DNA of 5,991 bases from assembly GCA_030643455.1 (NCBI GenBank), contig DAOWLV010000216.1, positions 1-5,991 of the forward strand, given 5' to 3'. This document shows, one piece after another, positions 1 through 5,887 of this stretch (positions are counted from its first letter, which is position 1; each line of letters opens with the position of its first letter). Under the pieces are notes generated by a model. It saw only the letters and a program-made list of their open reading frames with translations. It did not search any database and had not been told where the DNA came from. A program made the translations under genes and the position numbers. The stretch comes from Candidatus Krumholzibacteriia bacterium (lineage in GTDB: Bacteria > Krumholzibacteriota > Krumholzibacteriia > LZORAL124-64-63).

Positions 1-696
1 ACCGACGGCGTGTTTTCCATGGACGGCGACCTGGCCAAGCTGGACGAGATCGTGGCCCTGGCGGAGAAATACGACGCCATGGTATTCGTGGATGATTCCC
101 ACGCTTCGGGATTCATCGGCCGAACCGGCCGTGGCACCCACGAGCACTGCGGTGTGCTGGGCCAGATCGACATCATCACCACCACGCTCGGCAAGGCCCT
201 GGGCGGCGCTTCGGGTGGTTGCGTGAGTGGACGCAAGGAACTGGTCGAGTTGTGCCGGCAGCGAGCGCGGCCCTACCTGTTTTCCAACACGGTGGCTCCG
301 GTCATCGTGTCCGGCGCCATCAAGGTTTTGGACCTGGTCTCGGCGACCACCGAGCGGCGGGACAAGCTGGAGTGGAATACGAAGTTCTGGCGCGATGGCC
401 TGGTGAAAATGGGCCTGGATATCAAGGCCGGCGAAAGTCCCATCGTGCCGGTGATGCTCTACAACGCCAAGCTGGCCCAGGACATGGCGCGCGATCTGTA
501 CGAAGAGGGCATCTACGTGGTCGGATTCTTTTTCCCGGTGGTTGCCAAGGGTCAGGCGCGGATCCGCACGCAGCTTTCGGCGGCGCATGACCAGCATCAT
601 CTGGAAAAGGGGCTGGAAGCCTTCGCCAAAATTGGGGACAAGTACGGCATCCTGGGCAAGTCCAAGAAAGAGATTAAGGAGATGTTCGGGCTCTGA
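1..696 (+). CDS. kbl: Glycine C-acetyltransferase (2-amino-3-ketobutyrate CoA ligase), 3' part
   Basis: This is the C-terminal 231 residues of a PLP-dependent alpha-oxoamine synthase. The frame is open from base 1, so the start lies outside the window. The enzyme makes glycine and acetyl-CoA from 2-amino-3-oxobutyrate and CoA, the second step of threonine breakdown after threonine dehydrogenase, in the cytoplasm. Visible motifs are VDDSHASGF (Asp31 and His34 of the visible part, which contact the PLP ring), TLGKALGGASGG with the Schiff-base lysine at visible residue 65, RPYLFSN, EGIYVVGFFFPVV and GQARIRTQLSAAH with the substrate-carboxylate arginine. Spacing fits E. coli Kbl Asp210/His213/Lys244/Arg368 (numbers from memory), so about 179 residues are missing. 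The tail is slightly longer and more basic than in E. coli. Related synthases (BioF, HemA, SPT) are less likely because the SHASGF and YLFSN blocks match Kbl closely. A 101-residue gene follows after 17 bases. Confidence 0.95.
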   Translation, partial: TDGVFSMDGDLAKLDEIVALAEKYDAMVFVDDSHASGFIGRTGRGTHEHCGVLGQIDIITTTLGKALGGASGGCVSGRKELVELCRQRARPYLFSNTVAPVIVSGAIKVLDLVSATTERRDKLEWNTKFWRDGLVKMGLDIKAGESPIVPVMLYNAKLAQDMARDLYEEGIYVVGFFFPVVAKGQARIRTQLSAAHDQHHLEKGLEAFAKIGDKYGILGKSKKEIKEMFGL

Positions 697-713
697 GCTG
701 GAAAGGGAAGATC

Positions 714-1019
714 ATGAGTGAGAAATGCAACATCCAGATCGAATTGCCTGACGATCTGGAGGCCTCCGAGGATAACCTGGAAGTTCTGCGCACGGTCTTC
801 CAGACCATCATCACCCTGAACCGGGAGTGCGGCAGCAAATCCAACCAGGAGTTGCAGGCCATGCTCACCGACGACTGGCAGGTGCATTGTGGGCTGACCT
901 GGTCGGCGTCGGCGCAGCGCGGCAAGGAATTCGAGACGGCCACCGGCAAGACCAAAGAGGAGGCCCTGGCCCATCTGCGGCAGATGACCTGCCTGCATGA
1001 AATGGATGGTTGTCCCTGA
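714..1019 (+). CDS. Small hypothetical protein, 101 residues, cysteine-containing
   Basis: I do not recognise this protein. It is short and acidic, with no signal peptide or membrane segment, so probably cytoplasmic. It has five cysteines (residues 5, 39, 59, 93, 100), with no CxxC pair. The N-terminal half (about 13-52) reads as helices; residues 55-77 look like two strands around Trp55 and Trp63; GKTKEEALAHLRQM (78-91) looks like a closing helix. The strand-strand-helix ending is loosely like small HicB-type or RNA-binding folds, but this is only shape, not a family call. The start is well supported: GGGAAG (705-710) precedes the ATG by three bases, with further purines before it. It follows kbl by 17 bases on the same strand, so co-transcription is likely, but that gives no clear function. 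Codon use and GC match the neighbours, so it appears to be a genuine gene. Confidence 0.8.
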   Translation: MSEKCNIQIELPDDLEASEDNLEVLRTVFQTIITLNRECGSKSNQELQAMLTDDWQVHCGLTWSASAQRGKEFETATGKTKEEALAHLRQMTCLHEMDGCP

Positions 1020-1044
1020 GGGGTGGGGCTGGTAAAACAGGTCA

Positions 1045-1060
1045 GGAGAGATAATTCTCC
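1045..1060 (+). repeat. Short inverted repeat between genes
   Basis: GGAGA (1045-1049) and TCTCC (1056-1060) can pair as a 5-bp stem, extended by a G-T pair, with an ATAA loop. It lies in the 58-base gap before the membrane-protein gene. It is short and has no T-run, so it is not called a terminator; it could affect leader structure or be chance. Confidence 0.25.
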
Positions 1061-1077
1061 ACACTGCCGGGGTATAG

Positions 1078-1794
1078 ATGCTTGAACTCTTGACCGTTTT
1101 GACGCCGATCGCACTGATTGACAGTACCTCCATCACCCCACTGGGATTGGTGCCGCTGGCCACCATCCTGGCCGGTCGGCGACCATTCGGAGCGGCTTTC
1201 GCCTTCCTGGCGGGACTTTACGTTTCCTACCTCATCATGTGCCTTCTGTTCCTGTTCGGGCTGAGCGCCGCTCTTCTGCGTCTGAACACCTGGCTCAGTT
1301 ATCGCTGGGACAATCCCGAGCCGGCCGACTTCGCCGTACAGGTCCTGGTGGGTCTGGTCATGTTGGTTTTTGGTATTCGCATTGCTGAAAAACGGAAGAG
1401 CAAGATCGGTGGGCGGGAGTATCAGTCCGGTATTTCCCCTGCTTCGGCCTTCGGTTTCGGTTTCCTGTTGAATGTGGTGGGATTCCCCGGCGCCTTGCCC
1501 TATTTCGCCGCCGCTGACAGGATCGCGCAGGCCGATCCGCCGACATCCGACGCCGTGTTCGCGGTGGTCTATTATGTGACGATCTTCGTGCTTCCCCTGA
1601 CTGCCCTCGTTCTGCTGCGCGCCCTGCTGGGGCAGCGGATGGATGCGGTCATGCAGTCCATCCAGAATTTTTTCGACACCTGGGGCAAGCGTCTGATTAT
1701 GGCCCTGCTTGTTTTGCTGGGGTTGGTTCTGGTCGTTGACGGAGTCGCCTATTTTCTGGGCGGTCCTTTGATTCCTATCGGGTTTCCAGGATAG
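1078..1794 (+). CDS. Six-helix inner-membrane protein, probably GAP/LysE-like transporter family
   Basis: This 238-residue, very hydrophobic protein has about six membrane segments: roughly residues 3-31, 36-63, 84-103, 120-146, 158-183 and 204-227. A basic loop, RIAEKRKSK (101-109), follows the third segment and should be cytoplasmic. The opening block, IALIDSTSITPLGLVPLATIL, has an acidic residue inside the first helix and a small/proline-rich turn. GFLLNVVGFPGALPYFAAAD (128-147) is a second conserved-looking block. Both resemble the GAP (Sap) proteins of the LysE-like superfamily, known from mycobacteria in glycolipid export; this assignment is from pattern memory and is tentative. The start has only a modest ribosome-binding site (CGGGG, five bases before the ATG). 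The stop overlaps the ribosome-binding site of the next gene, a PAP2 phosphatase, pointing to coupled translation and perhaps a shared envelope-lipid role. The substrate is unknown. Confidence 0.75.
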   Translation: MLELLTVLTPIALIDSTSITPLGLVPLATILAGRRPFGAAFAFLAGLYVSYLIMCLLFLFGLSAALLRLNTWLSYRWDNPEPADFAVQVLVGLVMLVFGIRIAEKRKSKIGGREYQSGISPASAFGFGFLLNVVGFPGALPYFAAADRIAQADPPTSDAVFAVVYYVTIFVLPLTALVLLRALLGQRMDAVMQSIQNFFDTWGKRLIMALLVLLGLVLVVDGVAYFLGGPLIPIGFPG

Positions 1795-1797
1795 GAG
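1793..1797 (+). promoter_or_regulatory. Ribosome-binding site overlapping upstream stop codon
   Basis: AGGAG sits five bases before the ATG at 1803, and its first two bases belong to the TAG stop (1792-1794) of the membrane-protein gene. It fixes the phosphatase start and suggests the two genes are translated as a coupled pair. Confidence 0.8.
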
Positions 1798-1802
1798 TAC
1801 TC

Positions 1803-3104
1803 ATGTGGAAACGGAATGGTTCTGGGTTGGTTCTGATGACTGTGTTGGTCATGGCAGGTTCCCTGGCCGTGGGCCCTACGGCAGCCGCGGATGACGAGTG
1901 GATCCAGGACGCGGGTGACATCCTGCAGATCGCCTTGCCGGTTATTGGCGGGGGCTCCACATTTTTTACCAATCCCGATCCGGACAAGATGTGGGACAAG
2001 GAAGGAACCAAACAGTTCGCCTATTCCTTCGGCTCCGCCTGGACCACGACCTACGTCCTGAAATTCATCGCATCCAAGGCCCGGCCCAACGGCAACAACC
2101 GCACTTCCTTCCCCTCGGGGCATACGATGTCCGCTTTTTCCGGGGCGTCCTTCATCGATGGACGTTACGGCAAGTTAGTGGGCATTCCGGCCTACCTGTT
2201 GGCCGGTTTCACCGGTTACAGCCGCGTACATTCGCAATGGCATTACCAGGACGACGTGATCGCCGGCGCCAGTATCGGCATGATGTACAGCTGGCATTTC
2301 GTGACGCCCCAACCTGGCAAAATCGCGATCCTACCCACCGTCGGGGCCCAGGGGATAGGGTTCCAGGTGGCTATTGGAGCTGGTAACGGGGATGAGCTCG
2401 ATCCTGAAGCTGAATCCGAACCCCGGGGCGCGGGTTACGAATTCGCCTTTGGGCCGGCTTTTGCCTTGTCGAATGTTTCGGGCAGCCCCGGCAACCCCAC
2501 CTTCCAGTTGACCGACCTCAACGGCAACAACGATCCCACGACCACCGCCGCGGTTTCGGTTCTGATCCCGGTCAGCAGCCGTGGCCGGATCCTGGTCTCC
2601 TACGGACCGTTCGAGGCAAGGGACGAAGGTTCTTTCGCTTACGACGTTGACTTCGGAGGTGTGCATTTCCCCGCAGGAACGGAAGTCAATTCCGCCTGGC
2701 GGTTTTACGATCTGCGGGCCCAGTATGAACACGCTGTCCTGGACAACAAGCACTGGGCCGTTCGCATCGGAGCGGGATTGGGCTCGTCCTACAGCTACAC
2801 CAACCTGCAGACCCCTGACGGATCGAGCAGCGCCCTGGTGGACGAATCGACCTATTACCCGTATGGGCACTTGTCACTCGACCACAAATTCAACGAACGG
2901 TTCGGCCTGACGCTTCTGGGCGAAGGAATCACCCTTTCCGATGATTGGATCCTGGACGCCGGGGTTTACCTGAACTACAGGGCTGCCCGCGCGTGGGATT
3001 TCCGCCTGGGTTACACTTATTTGGCCCGGAAAATCGAGTCGGATACCTACTACAACAAGATGCGCTACGGAATACCGACTCTGTCGGTGACGCGCTTTTG
3101 GTAA
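1803..3104 (+). CDS. Secreted PAP2-family phosphatase with C-terminal outer-membrane beta-barrel-like domain
   Basis: This 433-residue protein has two parts. A signal peptide covers about residues 1-29 (MWKRN, hydrophobic core, probable cut in AAA-DD). Then comes a complete PAP2 (acid phosphatase/lipid phosphatase) site: K87-x6-R94-P95, PSGH at 104-107 and SR-x5-H-x3-D at 140-151, with His107, His147 and Asp151 expected to be catalytic. The part from about residue 172 has alternating polar/apolar stretches, many glycines and aromatic-flanked turns, about 10-12 possible strands, and ends in LSVTRFW, a typical aromatic C-terminus recognised by the barrel-assembly machinery. Plain PAP2 proteins are often near 200-250 residues, so about 200 are extra. 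The active site should face the periplasm, with lipid phosphates (lipid A, undecaprenyl pyrophosphate or phospholipid) the likely substrates; the sequence does not say which. The gene starts 8 bases after the membrane-protein gene and converges on the decarboxylase gene. PAP2 activity is well supported; the barrel is inferred. Confidence 0.9.
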   Translation: MWKRNGSGLVLMTVLVMAGSLAVGPTAAADDEWIQDAGDILQIALPVIGGGSTFFTNPDPDKMWDKEGTKQFAYSFGSAWTTTYVLKFIASKARPNGNNRTSFPSGHTMSAFSGASFIDGRYGKLVGIPAYLLAGFTGYSRVHSQWHYQDDVIAGASIGMMYSWHFVTPQPGKIAILPTVGAQGIGFQVAIGAGNGDELDPEAESEPRGAGYEFAFGPAFALSNVSGSPGNPTFQLTDLNGNNDPTTTAAVSVLIPVSSRGRILVSYGPFEARDEGSFAYDVDFGGVHFPAGTEVNSAWRFYDLRAQYEHAVLDNKHWAVRIGAGLGSSYSYTNLQTPDGSSSALVDESTYYPYGHLSLDHKFNERFGLTLLGEGITLSDDWILDAGVYLNYRAARAWDFRLGYTYLARKIESDTYYNKMRYGIPTLSVTRFW

Positions 3105-3119
3105 GGACAGGCCGAAGGC

Positions 3120-4262
3120 TCAGTCGATGTAGATGAATGCGGGCGGCTCGAATCCATTGAACCGCGTCGATTCCGAATACGTGTAGGCGCCCATGCTGCC
3201 GGCGATCAGCAGATCGTCCAGGTGCATCTCAGGCAGTTCCACTTCCTTGATCCTGCCCTTTTTGTCCCGGGAAAACACGTCGATGGAGTCACACGTCGGA
3301 CCCGCCAGCACGTATTTTTTGAGCGGTCCACTTGTGTTGGTTTTCATGGGGAACCGCATCTGGTATAGCAGGACTTCCATGAAGCTGCCGTAGGTTCCGT
3401 CGTCGAAATAGAGCCAGCTTTTCCCTTTTCGCACTGATTCCGAAATGACCTTGGTTACGAGGATGACCGCGTCCCCCACGATGGCCCGGCCCGGTTCGGC
3501 GACCAGCTGGACTTCCGTCCCGAACAGTTTGCGATAGTGTTTGTCGATGACCGCGCACATACCTTCGATGTCGATCTTCTCGTCCTCGTATTTCACGGGG
3601 AAACCGCCTCCGATATCGATCATCTCCAGGTCCAGACCATGTTTGGCGGCTTCATCGAAAACGCCACGGGTCTGGTCAAGGGCGTCCACATATCGCTGGT
3701 GATCCAAGCACTGACTGCCAACATGGAAACTTACCCCGCGTGGTACGAGTCCCTGGTCGCGGGCTTCAAGCAATAGGGGAACGGCTTCGTCGATTTCTGC
3801 TCCGAACTTGTCACTCAAATGAGCCACGCTGCCCTTGTTCGAAACCATGATCCGCACGTGCACGTTGGCGCCCGGCGCGTGCCGGGCGATCTGCGTGATC
3901 TCCGACCGGTTGTCGAAGGTGAAATCATCCAGCCCGATGCCGAAAGCGTGGGCGATGTGTTTGGGATCCTTCACCGTATCGGCAAAAATGAGATCCTCCC
4001 GCGGGTTGGCCCCGGCGTTCACCGCATCCATGATCTCACCGCGGGAGGCCACGTCGAATCCCGCTCCGGCGTTTTTGAGGATCTCCAGGATTCCCTCGTG
4101 CTGGTTGGTCTTGACGGCGTAGAACAGGGTCACCGCCGGCAGGCAGCGGTCCAGCCGGTTGTAGTTTTCGAGGAGTTTTTCCCTGCTGACGATGTACAGC
4201 GGCGTGCCGTGTTTTTCGACCAGGTCCTCGATGCGGCCGACCGGCAGGTCATATGGGTTCAT
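3120..4262 (-). CDS. Fold-III PLP-dependent ornithine/lysine-type decarboxylase
   Basis: This 380-residue enzyme belongs to the alanine-racemase-fold (group IV) decarboxylases. It removes CO2 from a basic amino acid, most likely ornithine to putrescine, opening polyamine synthesis in the cytoplasm. Visible motifs are YAVKTN with the PLP lysine at 51, FDVASRGE (69-76), FHVGSQ with the ring-stacking His180, GGGFP (218-222), AEPGR (255-259), GPTCDSID with Cys324 and Asp325 from the partner subunit, and MGAYT...STRFNGF (358-371). Cys-Asp in the GPTCDSID block fits ornithine/lysine decarboxylases; diaminopimelate decarboxylases usually have Cys-Glu. Length fits the ~390-residue bacterial type (the Pseudomonas member is called speC), shorter than eukaryotic ODC. 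Whether lysine is also used cannot be read here. The ATG shares an ATGA with the end of the broken transposase frame upstream. A weak GGAAAG site lies 8 bases before it, inside a small hairpin. The stop is 15 bases from that of the convergent phosphatase gene. Confidence 0.93.
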   Translation of the reverse strand: MNPYDLPVGRIEDLVEKHGTPLYIVSREKLLENYNRLDRCLPAVTLFYAVKTNQHEGILEILKNAGAGFDVASRGEIMDAVNAGANPREDLIFADTVKDPKHIAHAFGIGLDDFTFDNRSEITQIARHAPGANVHVRIMVSNKGSVAHLSDKFGAEIDEAVPLLLEARDQGLVPRGVSFHVGSQCLDHQRYVDALDQTRGVFDEAAKHGLDLEMIDIGGGFPVKYEDEKIDIEGMCAVIDKHYRKLFGTEVQLVAEPGRAIVGDAVILVTKVISESVRKGKSWLYFDDGTYGSFMEVLLYQMRFPMKTNTSGPLKKYVLAGPTCDSIDVFSRDKKGRIKEVELPEMHLDDLLIAGSMGAYTYSESTRFNGFEPPAFIYID

Positions 4263-4279
4263 GGCGGTAACTTTCCGCC
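4263..4279 (-). promoter_or_regulatory. Inverted repeat at the decarboxylase ribosome-binding site
   Basis: On the - strand, GGCGG-AAAGTTA-CCGCC lies directly against the ATG at 4262. A 5-bp all-GC stem with a 7-base loop would partly enclose the purine-rich ribosome-binding site (GGAAAG). It could slow initiation unless a ribosome arriving from upstream opens it. No experimental analogue is claimed. Confidence 0.35.
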
Positions 4280-4384
4280 GGGGGTTTGATGGCCCGCGGC
4301 ATGAAGCAGGTCCGGTGAGGTCAAGGGCCGGGCGGGCGCCTGACCGTCATTGCGTGAATTCAAGGCAACACAATACACGCCTTG

Positions 4385-4422
4385 TTCGTTTGATATTCGG
4401 TTTGAGGATACTAACCCAAACG
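4385..4422. repeat. Imperfect direct and inverted repeats upstream of decarboxylase
   Basis: GTTTGA occurs at 4388-4393 and 4400-4405, 12 bases apart, each preceded by TTCG or TTCGG. CAAACG at 4417-4422 is the inverse of CGTTTG at 4387-4392. This could be an operator for the decarboxylase gene, or chance. The rest of 4263-4444 shows no gene and no promoter I can defend. Confidence 0.25.
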
Positions 4423-4444
4423 GGGGCGTTGGGATATCCGGAAT

Positions 4445-4706
4445 CAGACGGCGCTTGCCGGCCTCCAGGAACTCCTTTGACCAGTTGTAGTAGAGATTCG
4501 GGCTGATACCCTCACGATGGCACAGCTCGGCAATGGTCTGTTCACCTCTAAGTCCTTCCAGGACAATGCGGATCTTTTCTTCGGAGGAGTACTTGCGGCG
4601 GGTCTTACGCTTGATCTCACGGACGATGGATTCGGGGTCTTTACGGTCACTCATGGTACACTCCTTCTGAGATTTCAGTTTACCAGAAGTGTCCATTAAT
4701 TTTACA
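4445..4706 (-). mobile_element. IS3-family insertion sequence remnant (left end only)
   Basis: The stretch holds the 5' part of an IS3-type orfA, its ribosome-binding site and about 50 bases of leader. A plausible outer end is the TGTAAAATTAAT on the - strand ending at 4706, since IS3 elements commonly begin with TG. The exact edge is uncertain and could lie a little nearer the Fic gene. Family resemblance stops near 4445. The rest of orfA, all of orfB (the DDE catalytic part) and the right inverted repeat are missing, and no matching end or target duplication was found down to 4263. The remnant cannot move by itself. Confidence 0.7.
4661..4666 (-). promoter_or_regulatory. Ribosome-binding site of the transposase remnant
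   Basis: AAGGAG on the - strand stands six bases before the ATG at 4652-4654. It is the strongest such site on this strand and decides the orfA start over the upstream in-frame ATG at 4694-4696. Confidence 0.75.
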
Positions 4707-4709
4707 CTT
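4687..4709. repeat. Inverted repeat at the IS outer end
   Basis: AAGTGT (4687-4692) and ACACTT (4704-4709) are perfect inverse copies around an 11-base AT-rich centre. They lie across the probable outer end of the IS remnant, so this may be part of the transposase-binding end or an operator over the orfA promoter region. Confidence 0.35.
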
Positions 4710-4744
4710 GAAACTGTCTCACTTCAGCTGGCAGGAAACACCCA

Positions 4745-5791
4745 CTACCCGAGTCTCTTCCACCTTGCCCCACGTCCCCGGCCCGTGAGCATGACCAGGC
4801 CCTCGTTCTTCATTGCGCCAAGCGCCCGTTTGATCGTAGGCAGGCTAACCCCCGGACATTTTGCCTGCAGCTCCGACAGGGAAAAGGGCATGTTCATTTG
4901 GTCGATGGCCAGCCGCACCCGGGCTACCTTTCCACCCGAACCGCGGTTCAACACTCCTACCCGTTCCGAAAATTCCGAATAGGCGCGGATGAGAACCCCC
5001 CAAAAATAATCCAACCAGGGATGAGGGTCATGACCCCCTTCATGCCACCCCTCGGAGCTGAGCTTCAAGGCCTCGTAATAGGTCTCCTTGGATTCCTCGA
5101 TGACTCGTTCGAGACTGATGTATCGCCCAACCTCGAAGCCCATCTTGTAAAGGAGCTGAAGGGTCAGCAATCTGGAGGCCCGCCCGTTCCCGTCGGTGAA
5201 GGGATGAATACACAGGAAATCGAGGACCGCCAAAGGCACCACGATAAGGCCCGGGCGATTCTCGGAATTAATTGCCCTCTCATATCCCCGGGTCAAATCC
5301 TCCATTGCCTGCGAAGTCCCCACGGCCGAAACCGGGCGGAAACGAACCATCCGTGAGCCATCCGGATTTCGTTCGATGATCTCGTTGTCCGTTGGTTTCC
5401 AACCGCCACCCGGTTGGGGAAGATAGCGATACATCATGGAATGGAGTTGCCGAATCACGCCGGTCGAAAAGTCCATCTCCAGGGCTGAGTCATGGACAAG
5501 GGCCAGGGCATCCCGGTACCCCGCAATTTCCTGCTCCGAGCGATTTTCCGGATTGGTGTTCTCCAGAACCAGACCTTGAATACGCTTTCGCGGGGCCTCG
5601 ATGCCTTCGATCCTGTTTGACGACTCGGCAGATTCCACCTGGGCTATCTTTCGCATGGCTTTCAGGACGTCCGGCAACTGCTCCCCGTAAAGGGCCTGTT
5701 TCCCTTTAAAAGAACCGATTTCAAGAAGGGAGGCCATCTGGCTGTCCCCAAAACTGAGTCCATCCAAGTATTCACTGGTCAGAGATTTCAT
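4745..5791 (-). CDS. Fic-domain protein (predicted AMP-transferase) with N-terminal inhibitory motif and C-terminal winged helix
   Basis: This 348-residue protein carries the complete Fic motif HPFTDGNGRASR (196-207). The histidine activates the target hydroxyl, and the GNGR part holds the nucleotide phosphates. Fic proteins usually move AMP from ATP onto Ser, Thr or Tyr of another protein. A beta-hairpin flap (about 146-157, SRMVRFRPVSA) that positions the target lies before it. SNRIEG at 58-63 fits the inhibitory (S/T)xxxE(G/N) motif; Glu62 should block ATP gamma-phosphate placement. Because it is in the N-terminal part of the same chain, this is a class II, self-inhibited Fic. Residues about 290-345 (VRLAIDQM...SLSELQAK...SLPTIKRALGAMKNEGLV...GRGARWKRL) read as a winged helix with a basic wing, suggesting DNA binding or partner recognition. 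Length fits single-chain Fic proteins such as Shewanella SoFic. The start has only a weak GGGGA site. No separate antitoxin gene is adjacent. Target unknown. GC is lower than in the left genes. Confidence 0.93.
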   Translation of the reverse strand: MKSLTSEYLDGLSFGDSQMASLLEIGSFKGKQALYGEQLPDVLKAMRKIAQVESAESSNRIEGIEAPRKRIQGLVLENTNPENRSEQEIAGYRDALALVHDSALEMDFSTGVIRQLHSMMYRYLPQPGGGWKPTDNEIIERNPDGSRMVRFRPVSAVGTSQAMEDLTRGYERAINSENRPGLIVVPLAVLDFLCIHPFTDGNGRASRLLTLQLLYKMGFEVGRYISLERVIEESKETYYEALKLSSEGWHEGGHDPHPWLDYFWGVLIRAYSEFSERVGVLNRGSGGKVARVRLAIDQMNMPFSLSELQAKCPGVSLPTIKRALGAMKNEGLVMLTGRGRGARWKRLG

Positions 5792-5858
5792 GGGTTCCCC
5801 ATAAGGCTCAAGATTGGATCACTCTTATTTATTGGCTCATTTTCACCTGATTTTAGCT

Positions 5859-5887
5859 ATTTAATCCTAGGGTCAAGGCAGAGTCAA
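5859..5887 (-). promoter_or_regulatory. Candidate sigma-70-type promoter for the Fic gene
   Basis: On the - strand, TTGACT (5882-5887) and TTAAAT (5859-5864) are separated by 17 bases. The -35 box matches five of six consensus bases and the -10 box four of six. The start of transcription would lie roughly 60 bases before the Fic ATG. A second reading, TTGACC with TAAAAT, has a poor 15-base spacer. The surroundings are AT-rich, so chance matches are easy. Confidence 0.4.

Larger units (their letters stand above)
4259..4654 (-). pseudogene. Truncated IS3-family transposase OrfA with foreign tail
   Basis: The frame starts at the ATG ending at 4654, which has a strong AAGGAG site six bases upstream (4661-4666). 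An in-frame ATG 14 codons earlier has no such site. The first 70 residues are typical IS3 OrfA: a basic stretch (REIKRKTRRKYSSEEK), then a helix-turn-helix (KIRIVLEGLRG, TIAELCHREGI, SPNLYYNWSKEFLEAGKRRL) that binds the element ends. Homology stops after the RRL at about base 4445. The next 61 codons (IPDIPTPPFG and onward) are non-homologous, Pro/Ser-rich sequence read from DNA that was probably the decarboxylase upstream region. The leucine-zipper end of OrfA, its frameshift site and OrfB are absent; normal OrfA is roughly 95-105 residues. The frame ends in a TGA that overlaps the decarboxylase ATG as ATGA. The product probably has no transposition function, though its DNA-binding half could be made. 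Confidence 0.75.

Noticed and set aside
1013..1023. TCCC-TGA-GGGG hairpin at the stop of the small protein gene
   Set aside because: The stem is three to four pairs with a 3-base loop and no T-run, too weak for a terminator.
597..1166. Long open frame on the - strand across the small protein gene and the start of the membrane-protein gene
   Set aside because: It lies opposite two better-supported genes with ribosome-binding sites or membrane patterns, its product matches no family, and such frames are common opposite GC-rich genes.
2331..2870. 179-codon open frame on the - strand inside the phosphatase gene
   Set aside because: It is opposite the barrel-like domain, has no believable family features and no ribosome-binding site, and is explained by GC-rich codon bias.
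3105..3119. Possible two-way terminator between the convergent phosphatase and decarboxylase genes
   Set aside because: Only a 3-bp stem around GCCGAAGGC can be drawn and there is no T-run on either strand; termination must rely on something else.
3120..4262. Diaminopimelate decarboxylase (lysA) for the fold-III decarboxylase
   Set aside because: The GPTCDSID block and the MGAYT...STRFNGF ending fit ornithine/lysine decarboxylases; diaminopimelate enzymes normally have Cys-Glu in the first block.
3819..4289. 156-codon open frame on the + strand opposite the decarboxylase
   Set aside because: The decarboxylase on the other strand is certain from its motifs; this product has no recognisable domain.
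4898..5356. 152-codon open frame on the + strand opposite the Fic gene
   Set aside because: It overlaps the catalytic core of a clear Fic gene and has no motif or start signal of its own.
4745..5791. Fic/Doc toxin-antitoxin pair
   Set aside because: No small partner gene lies on either side, and the inhibitory SNRIEG motif is inside the Fic chain itself, as in single-chain class II proteins.
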